The notes below the pieces were generated by a model that ran no database searches, was not told where the DNA came from, and was given only the letters and a program-made list of their open reading frames with translations. This document shows positions 57,003-64,000 of a stretch of DNA of 64,000 bases, one piece after another (positions within the stretch are counted from its first letter, which is position 1; every line of letters starts with the position of its first letter). Source of the DNA: Gemmatimonadota bacterium (GTDB taxonomy: Bacteria > Gemmatimonadota > Gemmatimonadetes > Gemmatimonadales > GWC2-71-9); NCBI GenBank assembly GCA_029262195.1, contig JAJCZX010000034.1:62001-126000 (forward strand), read 5' to 3'. Made by a program: the position numbers and the translations under genes.

Positions 57003-57830
57003 TCAGGTCTGGCAGCGCCAGCATGCAGTTGTCGCTCGGCTGTCGATTTCGTGGGTGGTCACGAGTGTGGCACCGCATTTGGTGCAAGGTTCACCGCCCC
57101 GGCCGTAGACTTTGAGCCGCGTTTGGAAGCTCCCCTTTGTTCCCTTCCCGGTTCGATAGTCCTTCAATGTTGTGCCACGGGACGATATTCCGTCCCTCAG
57201 TACCTTACGAGTGGTTCGACACAATGCCTGATATTCCGTTCGAGAAAGCGAATTTGCGGGCCTGGCCGGATCGATCCCTGCCAGGAAAAGAGCTTCGTTG
57301 GCGTATATGTTACCAACTCCCGCCAGCTTGCTCTGATCCATCAAAGCTTTTTTGATCGCCATTCTAGTGCTTTCAAAACGCTTCGCGAAAACGACGGAGT
57401 TGAATTCAGCTGCGAGCGGTTCGGGGCCAATTCGCGACTCAAATTCCTGCCAGCTTTCCGGGTCCATTAGCTGAACGGTCCCAAGACGTCTTACATCCTT
57501 AAAGAGAAATGTCCTGCCCGCCCCGAGTTGGACTTGAAAAACGAGATAGGCCCTGTCGTCACGATTCAACCGCCCGTGTGCGACTTTCAAGGATCCTGTC
57601 ATCCTGAGTTGGATTATGAGACGGTCCCCGCTGGCAAATCTCATGACAATGTTTTTAGCGCGGCGGCTGAACTCAACGGCCCTACACCCGCGAAGGTCGC
57701 GGACCAGACGGGCCTTCGAGATGTTACGGAGGACGTTGGGGCGGTGGACGGTTGCCCTTCCGAGAGTTGATCCTACAACGTCCGGCCTGAGGTCCCGAAC
57801 AATGGTTTCAACTTCAGGAAGTTCCGGCAC
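57003..57830 (-). CDS. mutM: Formamidopyrimidine-DNA glycosylase (Fpg/MutM)
   Basis: A 275-residue base-excision glycosylase. A GTG at 57830 starts the protein so that Pro2-Glu3 follow (PELPEVETIVRDL), the catalytic terminus of the family; GAGG lies upstream. LDQSKLAGVGNIYANEALF (MDQSKL here) is the helix-two-turn-helix region. The zinc finger has CTKCGATLV and CWRCQT (CxxC twice). It removes 8-oxoguanine and formamidopyrimidines. It overlaps the purD 3' end by 17 bp. Confidence 0.96.
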   Translation of the reverse strand: MPELPEVETIVRDLRPDVVGSTLGRATVHRPNVLRNISKARLVRDLRGCRAVEFSRRAKNIVMRFASGDRLIIQLRMTGSLKVAHGRLNRDDRAYLVFQVQLGAGRTFLFKDVRRLGTVQLMDPESWQEFESRIGPEPLAAEFNSVVFAKRFESTRMAIKKALMDQSKLAGVGNIYANEALFLAGIDPARPANSLSRTEYQALCRTTRKVLRDGISSRGTTLKDYRTGKGTKGSFQTRLKVYGRGGEPCTKCGATLVTTHEIDSRATTACWRCQT

Positions 57831-59085
57831 GGGCCTCTTCCCGCCAACCGATGTCTCGTCGAAACACCTTACCTTCGAACGATACCGACTCGGCCAGGGC
57901 AACACTCTTTCGGTGTGCGTCCGCGACGGTTTGTCCCAAACCGGTAGCGCACAAAACTCGCCCGCCTGAAACAGTCAACTCGGATCCTGAAAGCGAAGTG
58001 CCGGCGTGAAAGAGGAAGGTGTCTTCGGGAATCTGATCGGGGACCTGTATCACCGCCCCTTTCTTCGGAGCATCGGGATAACCGGATGCTGCCAACACGG
58101 TGGTAAGCGCCGCTCGAGGTCCGTAGTCTACCGGTTTTGGTGTCCATGCTTCCCCAGCTGCAATGGCCCACATGTGTTCCGCCAGCATCCTGCGAGCCAT
58201 CGGTAGCACCACCTGAGCTTCTGGATCACCGAATCTACAATTAAACTCCACTACGCGCGGCTCTCCATCGGGAGTCACCATAATGCCTGCGTAAAGCAGT
58301 CCTTTGTACATGCTCCCGTCCTCGGCGAGAGCCCTGAGGGTCGGGTCGATTACGGTGTCTCGGATCGTCGTGAGAAGTTCGTACGTCGCGATCGAAACCG
58401 GACTGTATGCTCCCATCCCACCAGTATTGGGTCCCGTATCACCTTCGCCTATCCGCTTGTGATCTTGGGCGCATGGAAGTAAAAGAGAATGCTCCCCATT
58501 GGTGAGGGCGAATACTGACAATTCTTCTCCATCCATGAATTCTTCGACGACGACCACCGATCCTGCTCTGCCGAACCGGCCTTCAAACATTTCCTTGACG
58601 GCCGCCACTGCGTCTTTTCTGGTCTTGCAAACGACCGCCCCTTTTCCCGCGGCCAGACCCGAGGCCTTTACGACAAGAGGCTCGTCATGGGTTTCGATGT
58701 ATGAAAGGGCGTCGTCCCTGTCATCGAATGTCGCACTAGCCGCTGTTGGAATCCCGGCTCGGAACATCAGGTCCTTGGCGAAGGCCTTGGACGCTTCGAT
58801 TCTGGCGGCCGCGGCGCTGGGACCAAAAACTCGAAATCCCGAGTTGGAAATGGAGTCTGCCAGGCCGTCGGCCAGGGGTCCTTCGGGGCCGATAACGGTG
58901 AGGTCAATCTTGTGTTCGCGGATGATATCGATGACGGCTGAATGATCATTGGCGTCAACCTGAAGGTTAGTTGCCAGCTCAGCGGTTCCAGGATTACCTG
59001 GGGCACAAAAAACGGTGGCGGACGGAGCCAGCGCCCATGTAAGCGCGTGCTCTCGGCCGCCACCGCCGATGATGAGAATCTTCAC
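57814..59085 (-). CDS. purD: Phosphoribosylamine-glycine ligase
   Basis: A 423-residue ATP-grasp enzyme of purine synthesis. ILIIGGGGREHALTWAL starts the protein, VIGPEGPLADG and FGPSAAAARIEASKAFAKD follow, VKASGLAAGKGAVV lies in the ATP-grasp domain, and LPCAQDHKRIGEGDTGPNTGGMGAYSP and VEFNCRFGDPEAQVV carry the metal site. It is complete and matches family length. The M48 peptidase gene ends one base from its start, and mutM overlaps its end. Confidence 0.97.
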   Translation of the reverse strand: MKILIIGGGGREHALTWALAPSATVFCAPGNPGTAELATNLQVDANDHSAVIDIIREHKIDLTVIGPEGPLADGLADSISNSGFRVFGPSAAAARIEASKAFAKDLMFRAGIPTAASATFDDRDDALSYIETHDEPLVVKASGLAAGKGAVVCKTRKDAVAAVKEMFEGRFGRAGSVVVVEEFMDGEELSVFALTNGEHSLLLPCAQDHKRIGEGDTGPNTGGMGAYSPVSIATYELLTTIRDTVIDPTLRALAEDGSMYKGLLYAGIMVTPDGEPRVVEFNCRFGDPEAQVVLPMARRMLAEHMWAIAAGEAWTPKPVDYGPRAALTTVLAASGYPDAPKKGAVIQVPDQIPEDTFLFHAGTSLSGSELTVSGGRVLCATGLGQTVADAHRKSVALAESVSFEGKVFRRDIGWREEARAGTS

Positions 59086-60081
59086 TTAGGGGTTTTTAAA
59101 CGCATCTGTTATTGATTGAGCTGCTTTCCTGGCTGCATCGGCGACCTGGCCTACAACCTCTTTGGCTTCGTTAGCGTAGAACCCGGCGCCGGCCGCCACG
59201 TCTTCTGATAGTGGTGGTTCGGCTTGGGTATCTCCTCTGCGGCGATATTCGCCCCCAATAATTTCATCATAGGCGCCGCCTTCAATCCACCTGTCCAACT
59301 CTGCAGCACGCAATGTATTGAAAGGATGGTCCAATGTCATGTGGTTGATGATCTTGTAGACCGCATCCAATGGACCGCCCTCGCTCTCGTACTCGTGGGC
59401 CTGGATGAGGAATTGGTCGAGGCTGGTTTCTTCTGTTGAGCCGCCGCCGGCCAATTTCAAGAAGGTGGATAATGAGGCGTCTCGGTTCTGGGTGGCGAGC
59501 ATCCCCGCTCGGTCACAGGACAGTTCGCTTTTGCGGGACCATTCTAGCAGAGCCAGCTGGATAGGCATGAGCGCGATTCCGGCGAGGAAAGGCAGGTTAC
59601 GGATGCCAAACATCATGATCACCAGAGTGATGGTGCGATAAAGCATGTGATCGCTCATGATGTGGCCTAATTCATGCCCGATGATCACCTTGATCTGGTC
59701 CTCTGTGAGAACGGAGAGCGCTCCGGAATTCAGGACGATGAACGGCTCGTCGACCCCCACCGCTCCTGCGTTGACCATAGGTGTCTGGGTGACGAAAAGA
59801 TCCGGCCTCTTGTCCCAGTCCATTGTTTCGCATACCTCGGTCAACATTCGGTCGAGGTAGGCGAATTGGTTAGGTCCAACTCGCACTGCGTTGGCCTGAA
59901 AAATCAGTTTAAACCCGCGTTCCCCGAAAAACCCGAGGACTTTGCGGATTACGTCGTCGACTCCAGGAATGGATCTCAAAGTTTGCAGAGCGGCACGGTC
60001 CGCCGGGTGTTCCCAGGATGCCGCTTGAATATCTGTGAGAATTGTCGTCGGGCGAGGTGTTGGTACGCCGGCGTCTGTCAT
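59086..60081 (-). CDS. M48-family zinc metallopeptidase
   Basis: A 331-residue peptidase. The zinc site GHELGHIMSDH has His136, Glu137 and His140, with a third ligand probably Glu in WSRKSELSCDRAG (about 190). A hydrophobic segment (about 152-175) lies between, as in HtpX-like enzymes. The C-terminal helical tail (about 290-331) is unassigned. M48 enzymes remove damaged or mature proteins, and the substrate is not known. It precedes purD directly. Confidence 0.9.
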   Translation of the reverse strand: MTDAGVPTPRPTTILTDIQAASWEHPADRAALQTLRSIPGVDDVIRKVLGFFGERGFKLIFQANAVRVGPNQFAYLDRMLTEVCETMDWDKRPDLFVTQTPMVNAGAVGVDEPFIVLNSGALSVLTEDQIKVIIGHELGHIMSDHMLYRTITLVIMMFGIRNLPFLAGIALMPIQLALLEWSRKSELSCDRAGMLATQNRDASLSTFLKLAGGGSTEETSLDQFLIQAHEYESEGGPLDAVYKIINHMTLDHPFNTLRAAELDRWIEGGAYDEIIGGEYRRRGDTQAEPPLSEDVAAGAGFYANEAKEVVGQVADAARKAAQSITDAFKNP

Positions 60082-60182
60082 TTAGTCCTCCTGGATTCCT
60101 GAAGCCACATTAAATGTAAATAGTCGTAGGATTCACTACGCACGTGTTCAGGCGATGTTTCATGATGGCACAACGCTGGCGA

Positions 60183-61352
60183 TCATGTCAATTTCATGGC
60201 CCGATCAAGGTCTTCTATTAAATCGTCCACATCTTCAATACCCACAGAAAGCCTGACCAAACTGTCCGTAAGACCCATAGCTGCCCTCATTTCCCGCGGC
60301 ACCGATGCGTGCGTCATACTGGCGGGGTGCCCTATAAGGCTCTCCACCCCTCCGAGAGATTCTGCGAGCGCAAAGATTTCGGTGCTTTCGGCGAGGCGAT
60401 GAGCCCTGCCCGGGTCTCCCAGCTCTAAAGACATCATACCGCCGAAGCCAGTCATTTGTGCTTTGGCCAACTCATGTTGGGGGTGATCTCGCAAGCCGGG
60501 GTAGTAAACCTTGTCCACTCCAGGATGCTCGACGAGCCATTGGGCAACCTTTCGGCCCGATTCGTCGTGACGCTTCATACGCAACGCGAGGGTTTTTGTG
60601 CCCCTGAGAGTCAACCACGCGTCCCAGGGCCCTGGAATCGCTCCCGCTGCATTTTGCAAAAACGCCAGTTTCTCGGACAGTTCTTCGTCGTTCGTGAGTA
60701 CCATGCCGCCTACGACATCCGAGTGACCGTTGAGGAACTTTGTGGTGGAGTGGAGTATGAGGTCCGCACCATATTTAAGTGGTGTTTGGAAATACGGGGT
60801 CGCGAACGTGTTATCTACCGCCAGGAGCGCGCCGACGCTTTTGGCCAATTTTCCTGCGGCGTCCAGATCGACCAGACGCATCATGGGATTGGTAGGGGTC
60901 TCAACGAAGATCATCCTGGTTTCGGGTCGCAAAGCCTTTTCCAGATCTTCGAGGTTTCGCGTTTCCACGAAACTGAAAGTCATTCCCATGCGGACGAAAA
61001 CTTGCTCCATCAACCGATGGGTTCCGCCGTAGACGTTTTCTTCGCAAATAACGTGGTCTCCGGCAGAAAGTAGCTTCAATACTGCGTCTGTGGCGGCCAT
61101 CCCCGATGAAAAGGCATGCCCGAACTGGCACCCCTCCAGGGCTGCTACATTGCGTTCAAGAGCGTCACGGGTTGCGTTTCGAGTCCGTGCGTACTCGAAT
61201 CCTTTGTGGCGCCCGATGCCGTCCTGGACGTAGGTGGAGGTTTGGTAAACCGGTGGCATAATTGCGCCCGTGACCTCGTCCGGTTTCTGGCCGGCGTGGA
61301 CGGCGCGAGTCTCAATCCCGTGATGCAGGTCCTCGTCGAAAACGCGGGTCAT
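60183..61352 (-). CDS. Cystathionine gamma-synthase/gamma-lyase family PLP enzyme
   Basis: A 389-residue PLP enzyme from ATG 61352, with GAGGAG upstream. TRAVHAGQKPDEVTGAIMPP begins the fold. KGFEYARTRNATRDALERNVAALEG is the cofactor phosphate site, with ARTRNAT in place of the usual SRxGNPT. VDNTFATPYFQ and HSTTKFLNGHSDVVGG surround the PLP lysine in STTK, and the C-terminus has GGVESLIGHPASMTH. It either makes cystathionine from activated homoserine and cysteine or breaks it down. Neighbours do not tell which. Confidence 0.92.
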   Translation of the reverse strand: MTRVFDEDLHHGIETRAVHAGQKPDEVTGAIMPPVYQTSTYVQDGIGRHKGFEYARTRNATRDALERNVAALEGCQFGHAFSSGMAATDAVLKLLSAGDHVICEENVYGGTHRLMEQVFVRMGMTFSFVETRNLEDLEKALRPETRMIFVETPTNPMMRLVDLDAAGKLAKSVGALLAVDNTFATPYFQTPLKYGADLILHSTTKFLNGHSDVVGGMVLTNDEELSEKLAFLQNAAGAIPGPWDAWLTLRGTKTLALRMKRHDESGRKVAQWLVEHPGVDKVYYPGLRDHPQHELAKAQMTGFGGMMSLELGDPGRAHRLAESTEIFALAESLGGVESLIGHPASMTHASVPREMRAAMGLTDSLVRLSVGIEDVDDLIEDLDRAMKLT

Positions 61353-61447
61353 GGGGCTCCTCGAAGGTTGAGATAAGGGCCGCGGATAGGTACCCGTCTT
61401 GCAAGAGCCCAAAAATTGATCAATGTTAGATCCAGGTTGACAATAAT

Positions 61448-62542
61448 ATGAAAGATAATCCGTACCGCTGCTTAGTAGTAGACGACGATGATGCGCTTCG
61501 AACCGCCGTGGTAAAGGCGCTCGAACGGGCGGAGTACAGTCCGCTCGGTTCTCATAGTGCTGAAGACGCCCTGGAATTGCTCGAGGCCCATCCGGGAATT
61601 GAAGTCATTTTATCTGACATCCATATGGATGGAGCAGACGGAGTGGCTCTTTTGGAACAGGTCCGCACCAAATATCCTGAAACTGCGATGATCATGTTAA
61701 CCGCCATTTCCGATATAGATGTTGCGGTGAAGTGTCTACAACTGGGTGCATTCGATTACCTGGCGAAGCCGTTCCAGCTGGAGGAACTCTCGGCTCGAGT
61801 TGAAAAGTCCCTCGAGCGAAGGCGTCTGGTAATTGAAAACAGAAGATATCACGACCATCTGGCTGAATTGGTGCGTGAACAAGCCCGTAGAATTGAGAGC
61901 GTGTACCTCGAAGCCATCCAGAGCCTTGTTCACGCCCTGGAAGCCAAGGACGAATACACCTACGGGCATTCGGCAAGGGTGAGTGAATACTCGCGGTGGA
62001 TCGCTTCCGATATGGGCCTCGACGCAGGGCAGATGGCCCTTCTCGACCTTGGCGCCGAGTTACATGACGCTGGGAAAATTGGAATCAAGGAGTCGATTCT
62101 ACTCAAACCCGCCCGGCTAACTGAAGAAGAATACGAGCACATCAAGACTCATCCGGTCATCGGGGAGCGTATTCTTCGTCCGTTGCTCGGAGATGCCCCG
62201 GCGATCCTTCAAGTGGTGCGTTCTCACCACGAACGTGTGGATGGGGGCGGATTCCCGGATGGGTTGATAGGTGATGAGATTCCTCTGCTTGTCAGGATCG
62301 TGACTGTTGCGGACACCTTTGACGCGATGACCACAGGGCGACCGTATCGGCCGGGTTTGAGTGCCGAACGGGCGTTCGAGGAGTTTGAACGATGCAAGGG
62401 CACTCAATTTGACCCCGACGTAGTTGATAGTTTTCTTTCAGCGGCAGTCTCGCGGTCGTTTCCGATAAAAACCCCGGAGAAGATCAAACACTTCTTGCCA
62501 GAGACTTTGTCTCCCCAACCAATTCCTCAACCACCATCATAA
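61448..62542 (+). CDS. REC-HD-GYP response regulator (putative c-di-GMP phosphodiesterase)
   Basis: A 364-residue response regulator. The receiver (1-125) has the acidic VVDDDD, phospho-acceptor Asp57 in ILSDIHMDG and Lys107 in YLAKPF. A coiled linker precedes the HD-GYP domain (about 160-345): HSARVSE with His174, HDAGKIG with His206-Asp207, HHERVDGGGFPDGL (260-272, GGFP for the GYP triad) and VADTFDAMTTGRPYR. This predicts phosphorylation-controlled c-di-GMP hydrolysis. No cognate kinase is adjacent. It precedes glmM by 11 bp. Confidence 0.92.
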   Translation: MKDNPYRCLVVDDDDALRTAVVKALERAEYSPLGSHSAEDALELLEAHPGIEVILSDIHMDGADGVALLEQVRTKYPETAMIMLTAISDIDVAVKCLQLGAFDYLAKPFQLEELSARVEKSLERRRLVIENRRYHDHLAELVREQARRIESVYLEAIQSLVHALEAKDEYTYGHSARVSEYSRWIASDMGLDAGQMALLDLGAELHDAGKIGIKESILLKPARLTEEEYEHIKTHPVIGERILRPLLGDAPAILQVVRSHHERVDGGGFPDGLIGDEIPLLVRIVTVADTFDAMTTGRPYRPGLSAERAFEEFERCKGTQFDPDVVDSFLSAAVSRSFPIKTPEKIKHFLPETLSPQPIPQPPS

Positions 62543-62553
62543 ACATCCCCTAA

Positions 62554-63909
62554 ATGAGCGACACGCTGATAATTAGCATTTCGGGCGTCCGAGGTATTGT
62601 TGGAAAAGACCTCACGCCCGATTTCGTAGCCAGGTATGCCGCAGCCTTCGGTTCGGTTGTGGCCGGTCCTGGCAAGACGGTTGTACTTGGCAGAGATTCC
62701 CGCACGTCCGGTGAACTTTTTTCTATCTCCGCCGCGGCTGGATTGCGATCGGTGGGGTGCGATGTTATCGACCTCGGAATCGTCCCTACGCCCACAACTC
62801 AACTCGCCGTTGAACACCACCATGCCGCCGGTGGAATAGTCATCACCGCCAGCCACAACCCGATCGAATGGAATGCTCTGAAGTTGGTTGGCTCGGACGG
62901 TGTTTTTCTCGATAACGAAACTGGTGTTCGCGTGAAGAACCTTGCTTCCAGTGATGCTATTGATCGGGTAGGATGGGATGGGATTGGACGCACAATCGGA
63001 GATCCCCGGTCGATTGACCGGCACATTGAACAGGTCTTCTCGCTGCCATATGTGGACACGGATGCGGTTATTGCCCGGGGATTCAAAGTCGCTCTGGATT
63101 GCGTTCGTGGCGCGGGTGGCAAGATAATCCCACGTCTTTTGAAGGAACTCGGTTGCGATGTTTCCGTAATCAATGGCGAAACCGATGGGCGGTTCCCCAG
63201 GGCACCTGAGCCGGTCCCGGCTAACCTTGGTGAACTGTCTGAATTCGTGAAAAAAACAGGAGCTGATGTAGGCATGGCGGTGGACCCCGACGTGGATCGC
63301 CTCGCAATTGTGGATGAAACCGGTAGGCCAATCGGAGAGGATTACACTCTCGCATTTGCGGTTGAATCTGTGCTGACTAAGAAAACCGGCAACGTAGTTG
63401 TGAATCTTTCGACTTCGCGGATTATTGACGATGTGGCGAGGGGTTTCGGAGTGGCGGTTACTCGGGCTCCCGTTGGTGAGGCAAATGTGGCCCGTGTTAT
63501 GCGGGAAACCAACGCGGTGATCGGTGGCGAGGGCAATGGTGGGGTAATTTTGCCGGAGCTCCATTTCGGAAGGGATGCCCCATTGGGAGTATCAATGATT
63601 CTCGATTTGATGTCGCGCACCGGAGCGAAGATAAGTGAACTGGTTGAGCGTAATCCGCGATACGTTATCGTAAAGGACAAAGCGCCGAGGACCGTTGAGG
63701 TAGCGCCAATTTACGGGGCTCTCGAAAAGAAATTCGACGGGGCCACCCTTGACCATCAGGATGGTTTACGCCTTTCATGGAGCGACAGTTGGTTGCATGT
63801 ACGACCATCAGGTACAGAACCTATTGTACGGATGATTGCTGAGGCACCCACGCAGGAGGCTGCGGACACCCTGGTTGCCGCAGCTCGAGAGGTTTTGGAA
63901 GCGCAGTAA
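62554..63909 (+). CDS. glmM: Phosphoglucosamine mutase
   Basis: A 451-residue alpha-D-phosphohexomutase that converts glucosamine-6-phosphate to glucosamine-1-phosphate for peptidoglycan and lipopolysaccharide. Phosphoserine Ser100 is in VITASHNPIEWNALK. The metal loop is DPDVDRLAIVDE, the sugar-binding loop GGEGNGGVI, and the phosphate-binding loop RPSGTEPIVRMI. glmS follows 27 bp later, consistent with an amino-sugar operon. The C-terminus is intact. Confidence 0.94.
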   Translation: MSDTLIISISGVRGIVGKDLTPDFVARYAAAFGSVVAGPGKTVVLGRDSRTSGELFSISAAAGLRSVGCDVIDLGIVPTPTTQLAVEHHHAAGGIVITASHNPIEWNALKLVGSDGVFLDNETGVRVKNLASSDAIDRVGWDGIGRTIGDPRSIDRHIEQVFSLPYVDTDAVIARGFKVALDCVRGAGGKIIPRLLKELGCDVSVINGETDGRFPRAPEPVPANLGELSEFVKKTGADVGMAVDPDVDRLAIVDETGRPIGEDYTLAFAVESVLTKKTGNVVVNLSTSRIIDDVARGFGVAVTRAPVGEANVARVMRETNAVIGGEGNGGVILPELHFGRDAPLGVSMILDLMSRTGAKISELVERNPRYVIVKDKAPRTVEVAPIYGALEKKFDGATLDHQDGLRLSWSDSWLHVRPSGTEPIVRMIAEAPTQEAADTLVAAAREVLEAQ

Positions 63910-63936
63910 AAAAACAACTAAAAAGTGGAATAAAAT

Positions 63937-64000
63937 ATGTGCGGAATTGTAGGCTTTACAGGACGACGACCGGGCGCGGCTTTGTTGTTGGAGGGCCTAA
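63937..64000 (+). CDS. glmS: Glucosamine-6-phosphate synthase, 5' end only
   Basis: Only 21 codons are in the window. The product begins MCGIVGFTGRRPGAALLLEG, the start of the glutamine amidotransferase domain with the N-terminal nucleophile Cys2 exposed after Met removal. It follows glmM by 27 bp, matching the amino-sugar pathway. The rest lies beyond the window. Confidence 0.85.
   Translation, partial: MCGIVGFTGRRPGAALLLEGL

Noticed and set aside
62527-63564. A 345-residue open frame antisense to glmM
   Set aside because: It lies entirely opposite a gene with full phosphoglucosamine mutase motifs, shows no family features, and has the composition of a shadow frame.
1-64000. CRISPR arrays, rRNA, tRNA, riboswitches
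   Set aside because: I read for regular repeats, tRNA-like cloverleafs and known leader elements and saw none; a covariance-model search would be decisive.

Overview
The window is a gene-dense bacterial chromosome segment of moderate GC content. It carries about 70 protein-coding genes on both strands, and I saw no rRNA, tRNA, CRISPR array or insertion sequence. The gene set suggests an uncultured Gram-negative respiring heterotroph: outer-membrane beta-barrels and lipoproteins, a proton-type ATP synthase, ETF/ETF-QO, and a UbiE/UbiD/UbiA/UbiX set resembling the late futalosine menaquinone route. A PadR-ADOP permease pair, a six-bladed beta-propeller protein with the GEGPGEF motif, a BTAD-type regulator and LemA/TPM proteins together make Gemmatimonadota, or a relative of Acidobacteriota/Gemmatimonadota, the best guess. 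That placement is inference from gene content only.

Layout. 1-3.4 kb: truncated BTAD regulator, hybrid histidine kinase and MoxR ATPase. 3.5-6.7 kb: ATP synthase half-operon (AtpZ, AtpI-like, a, c, b, delta) closed by a terminator, with no F1 alpha/gamma/beta/epsilon genes. 6.7-10.2 kb: a beta-hydroxyacid dehydrogenase, then a minus-strand TPM / nucleotidyltransferase-like / LemA operon. 10.3-13.3 kb: PadR regulator and ADOP permease. 13.4-16.6 kb: polyferredoxin, cupin, sugar nucleotidyltransferase and a LeuA-like synthase. 16.6-24.6 kb: DUF885 peptidase, SDR, a dienoyl-CoA-hydratase-like crotonase, lipoprotein, NAD-type isocitrate dehydrogenase, phosphoesterase, SprT-like protease and glutaryl-CoA dehydrogenase. 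24.6-29.7 kb: beta-propeller protein, CDGSH protein, etfB, etfA and ETF-QO. Glutaryl-CoA dehydrogenase, ETF and ETF-QO form a plausible chain from acyl-CoA oxidation to quinone.

29.7-38.1 kb is a tightly packed ten-gene minus-strand run: gpmI, outer-membrane barrel, tungstate permease and ATPase, QueD/PTPS-like protein, fdhD, second barrel, mobA, mobB, moeA. It links molybdenum/tungsten uptake and cofactor assembly with two cell-surface proteins. 38.1-41.1 kb: SH3-domain protein, small helical protein and guaB. 41.1-43.96 kb is the most accessory-looking part: an AT-rich leader with repeated motifs, a Fic protein with an AbiEi-like N-terminus, and a VapBC toxin-antitoxin pair.

43.9-50.4 kb: AGCS symporter with an enlarged loop, DHH phosphoesterase, Mrp ATPase, and an ECF sigma / putative anti-sigma / bactofilin-like membrane protein operon. 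50.6-54.9 kb: quinone operon (ubiE-, ubiD-, ubiA-, ubiX-like) plus a YfcE-type phosphoesterase. 54.9-61.4 kb: CaCA antiporter, truncated UvrC-like protein, mutM, purD, M48 peptidase and cystathionine gamma-synthase/lyase. 61.4-64 kb: REC-HD-GYP protein, glmM and the 5' end of glmS.

Most of the window is housekeeping. The points most worth following are altered active-site residues in recognisable enzymes (ETF-QO, FdhD, SDR), the AbiEi-Fic fusion with its upstream repeats, the TPM/nucleotidyltransferase-like/LemA trio, and the metal-cofactor operon with embedded outer-membrane proteins.
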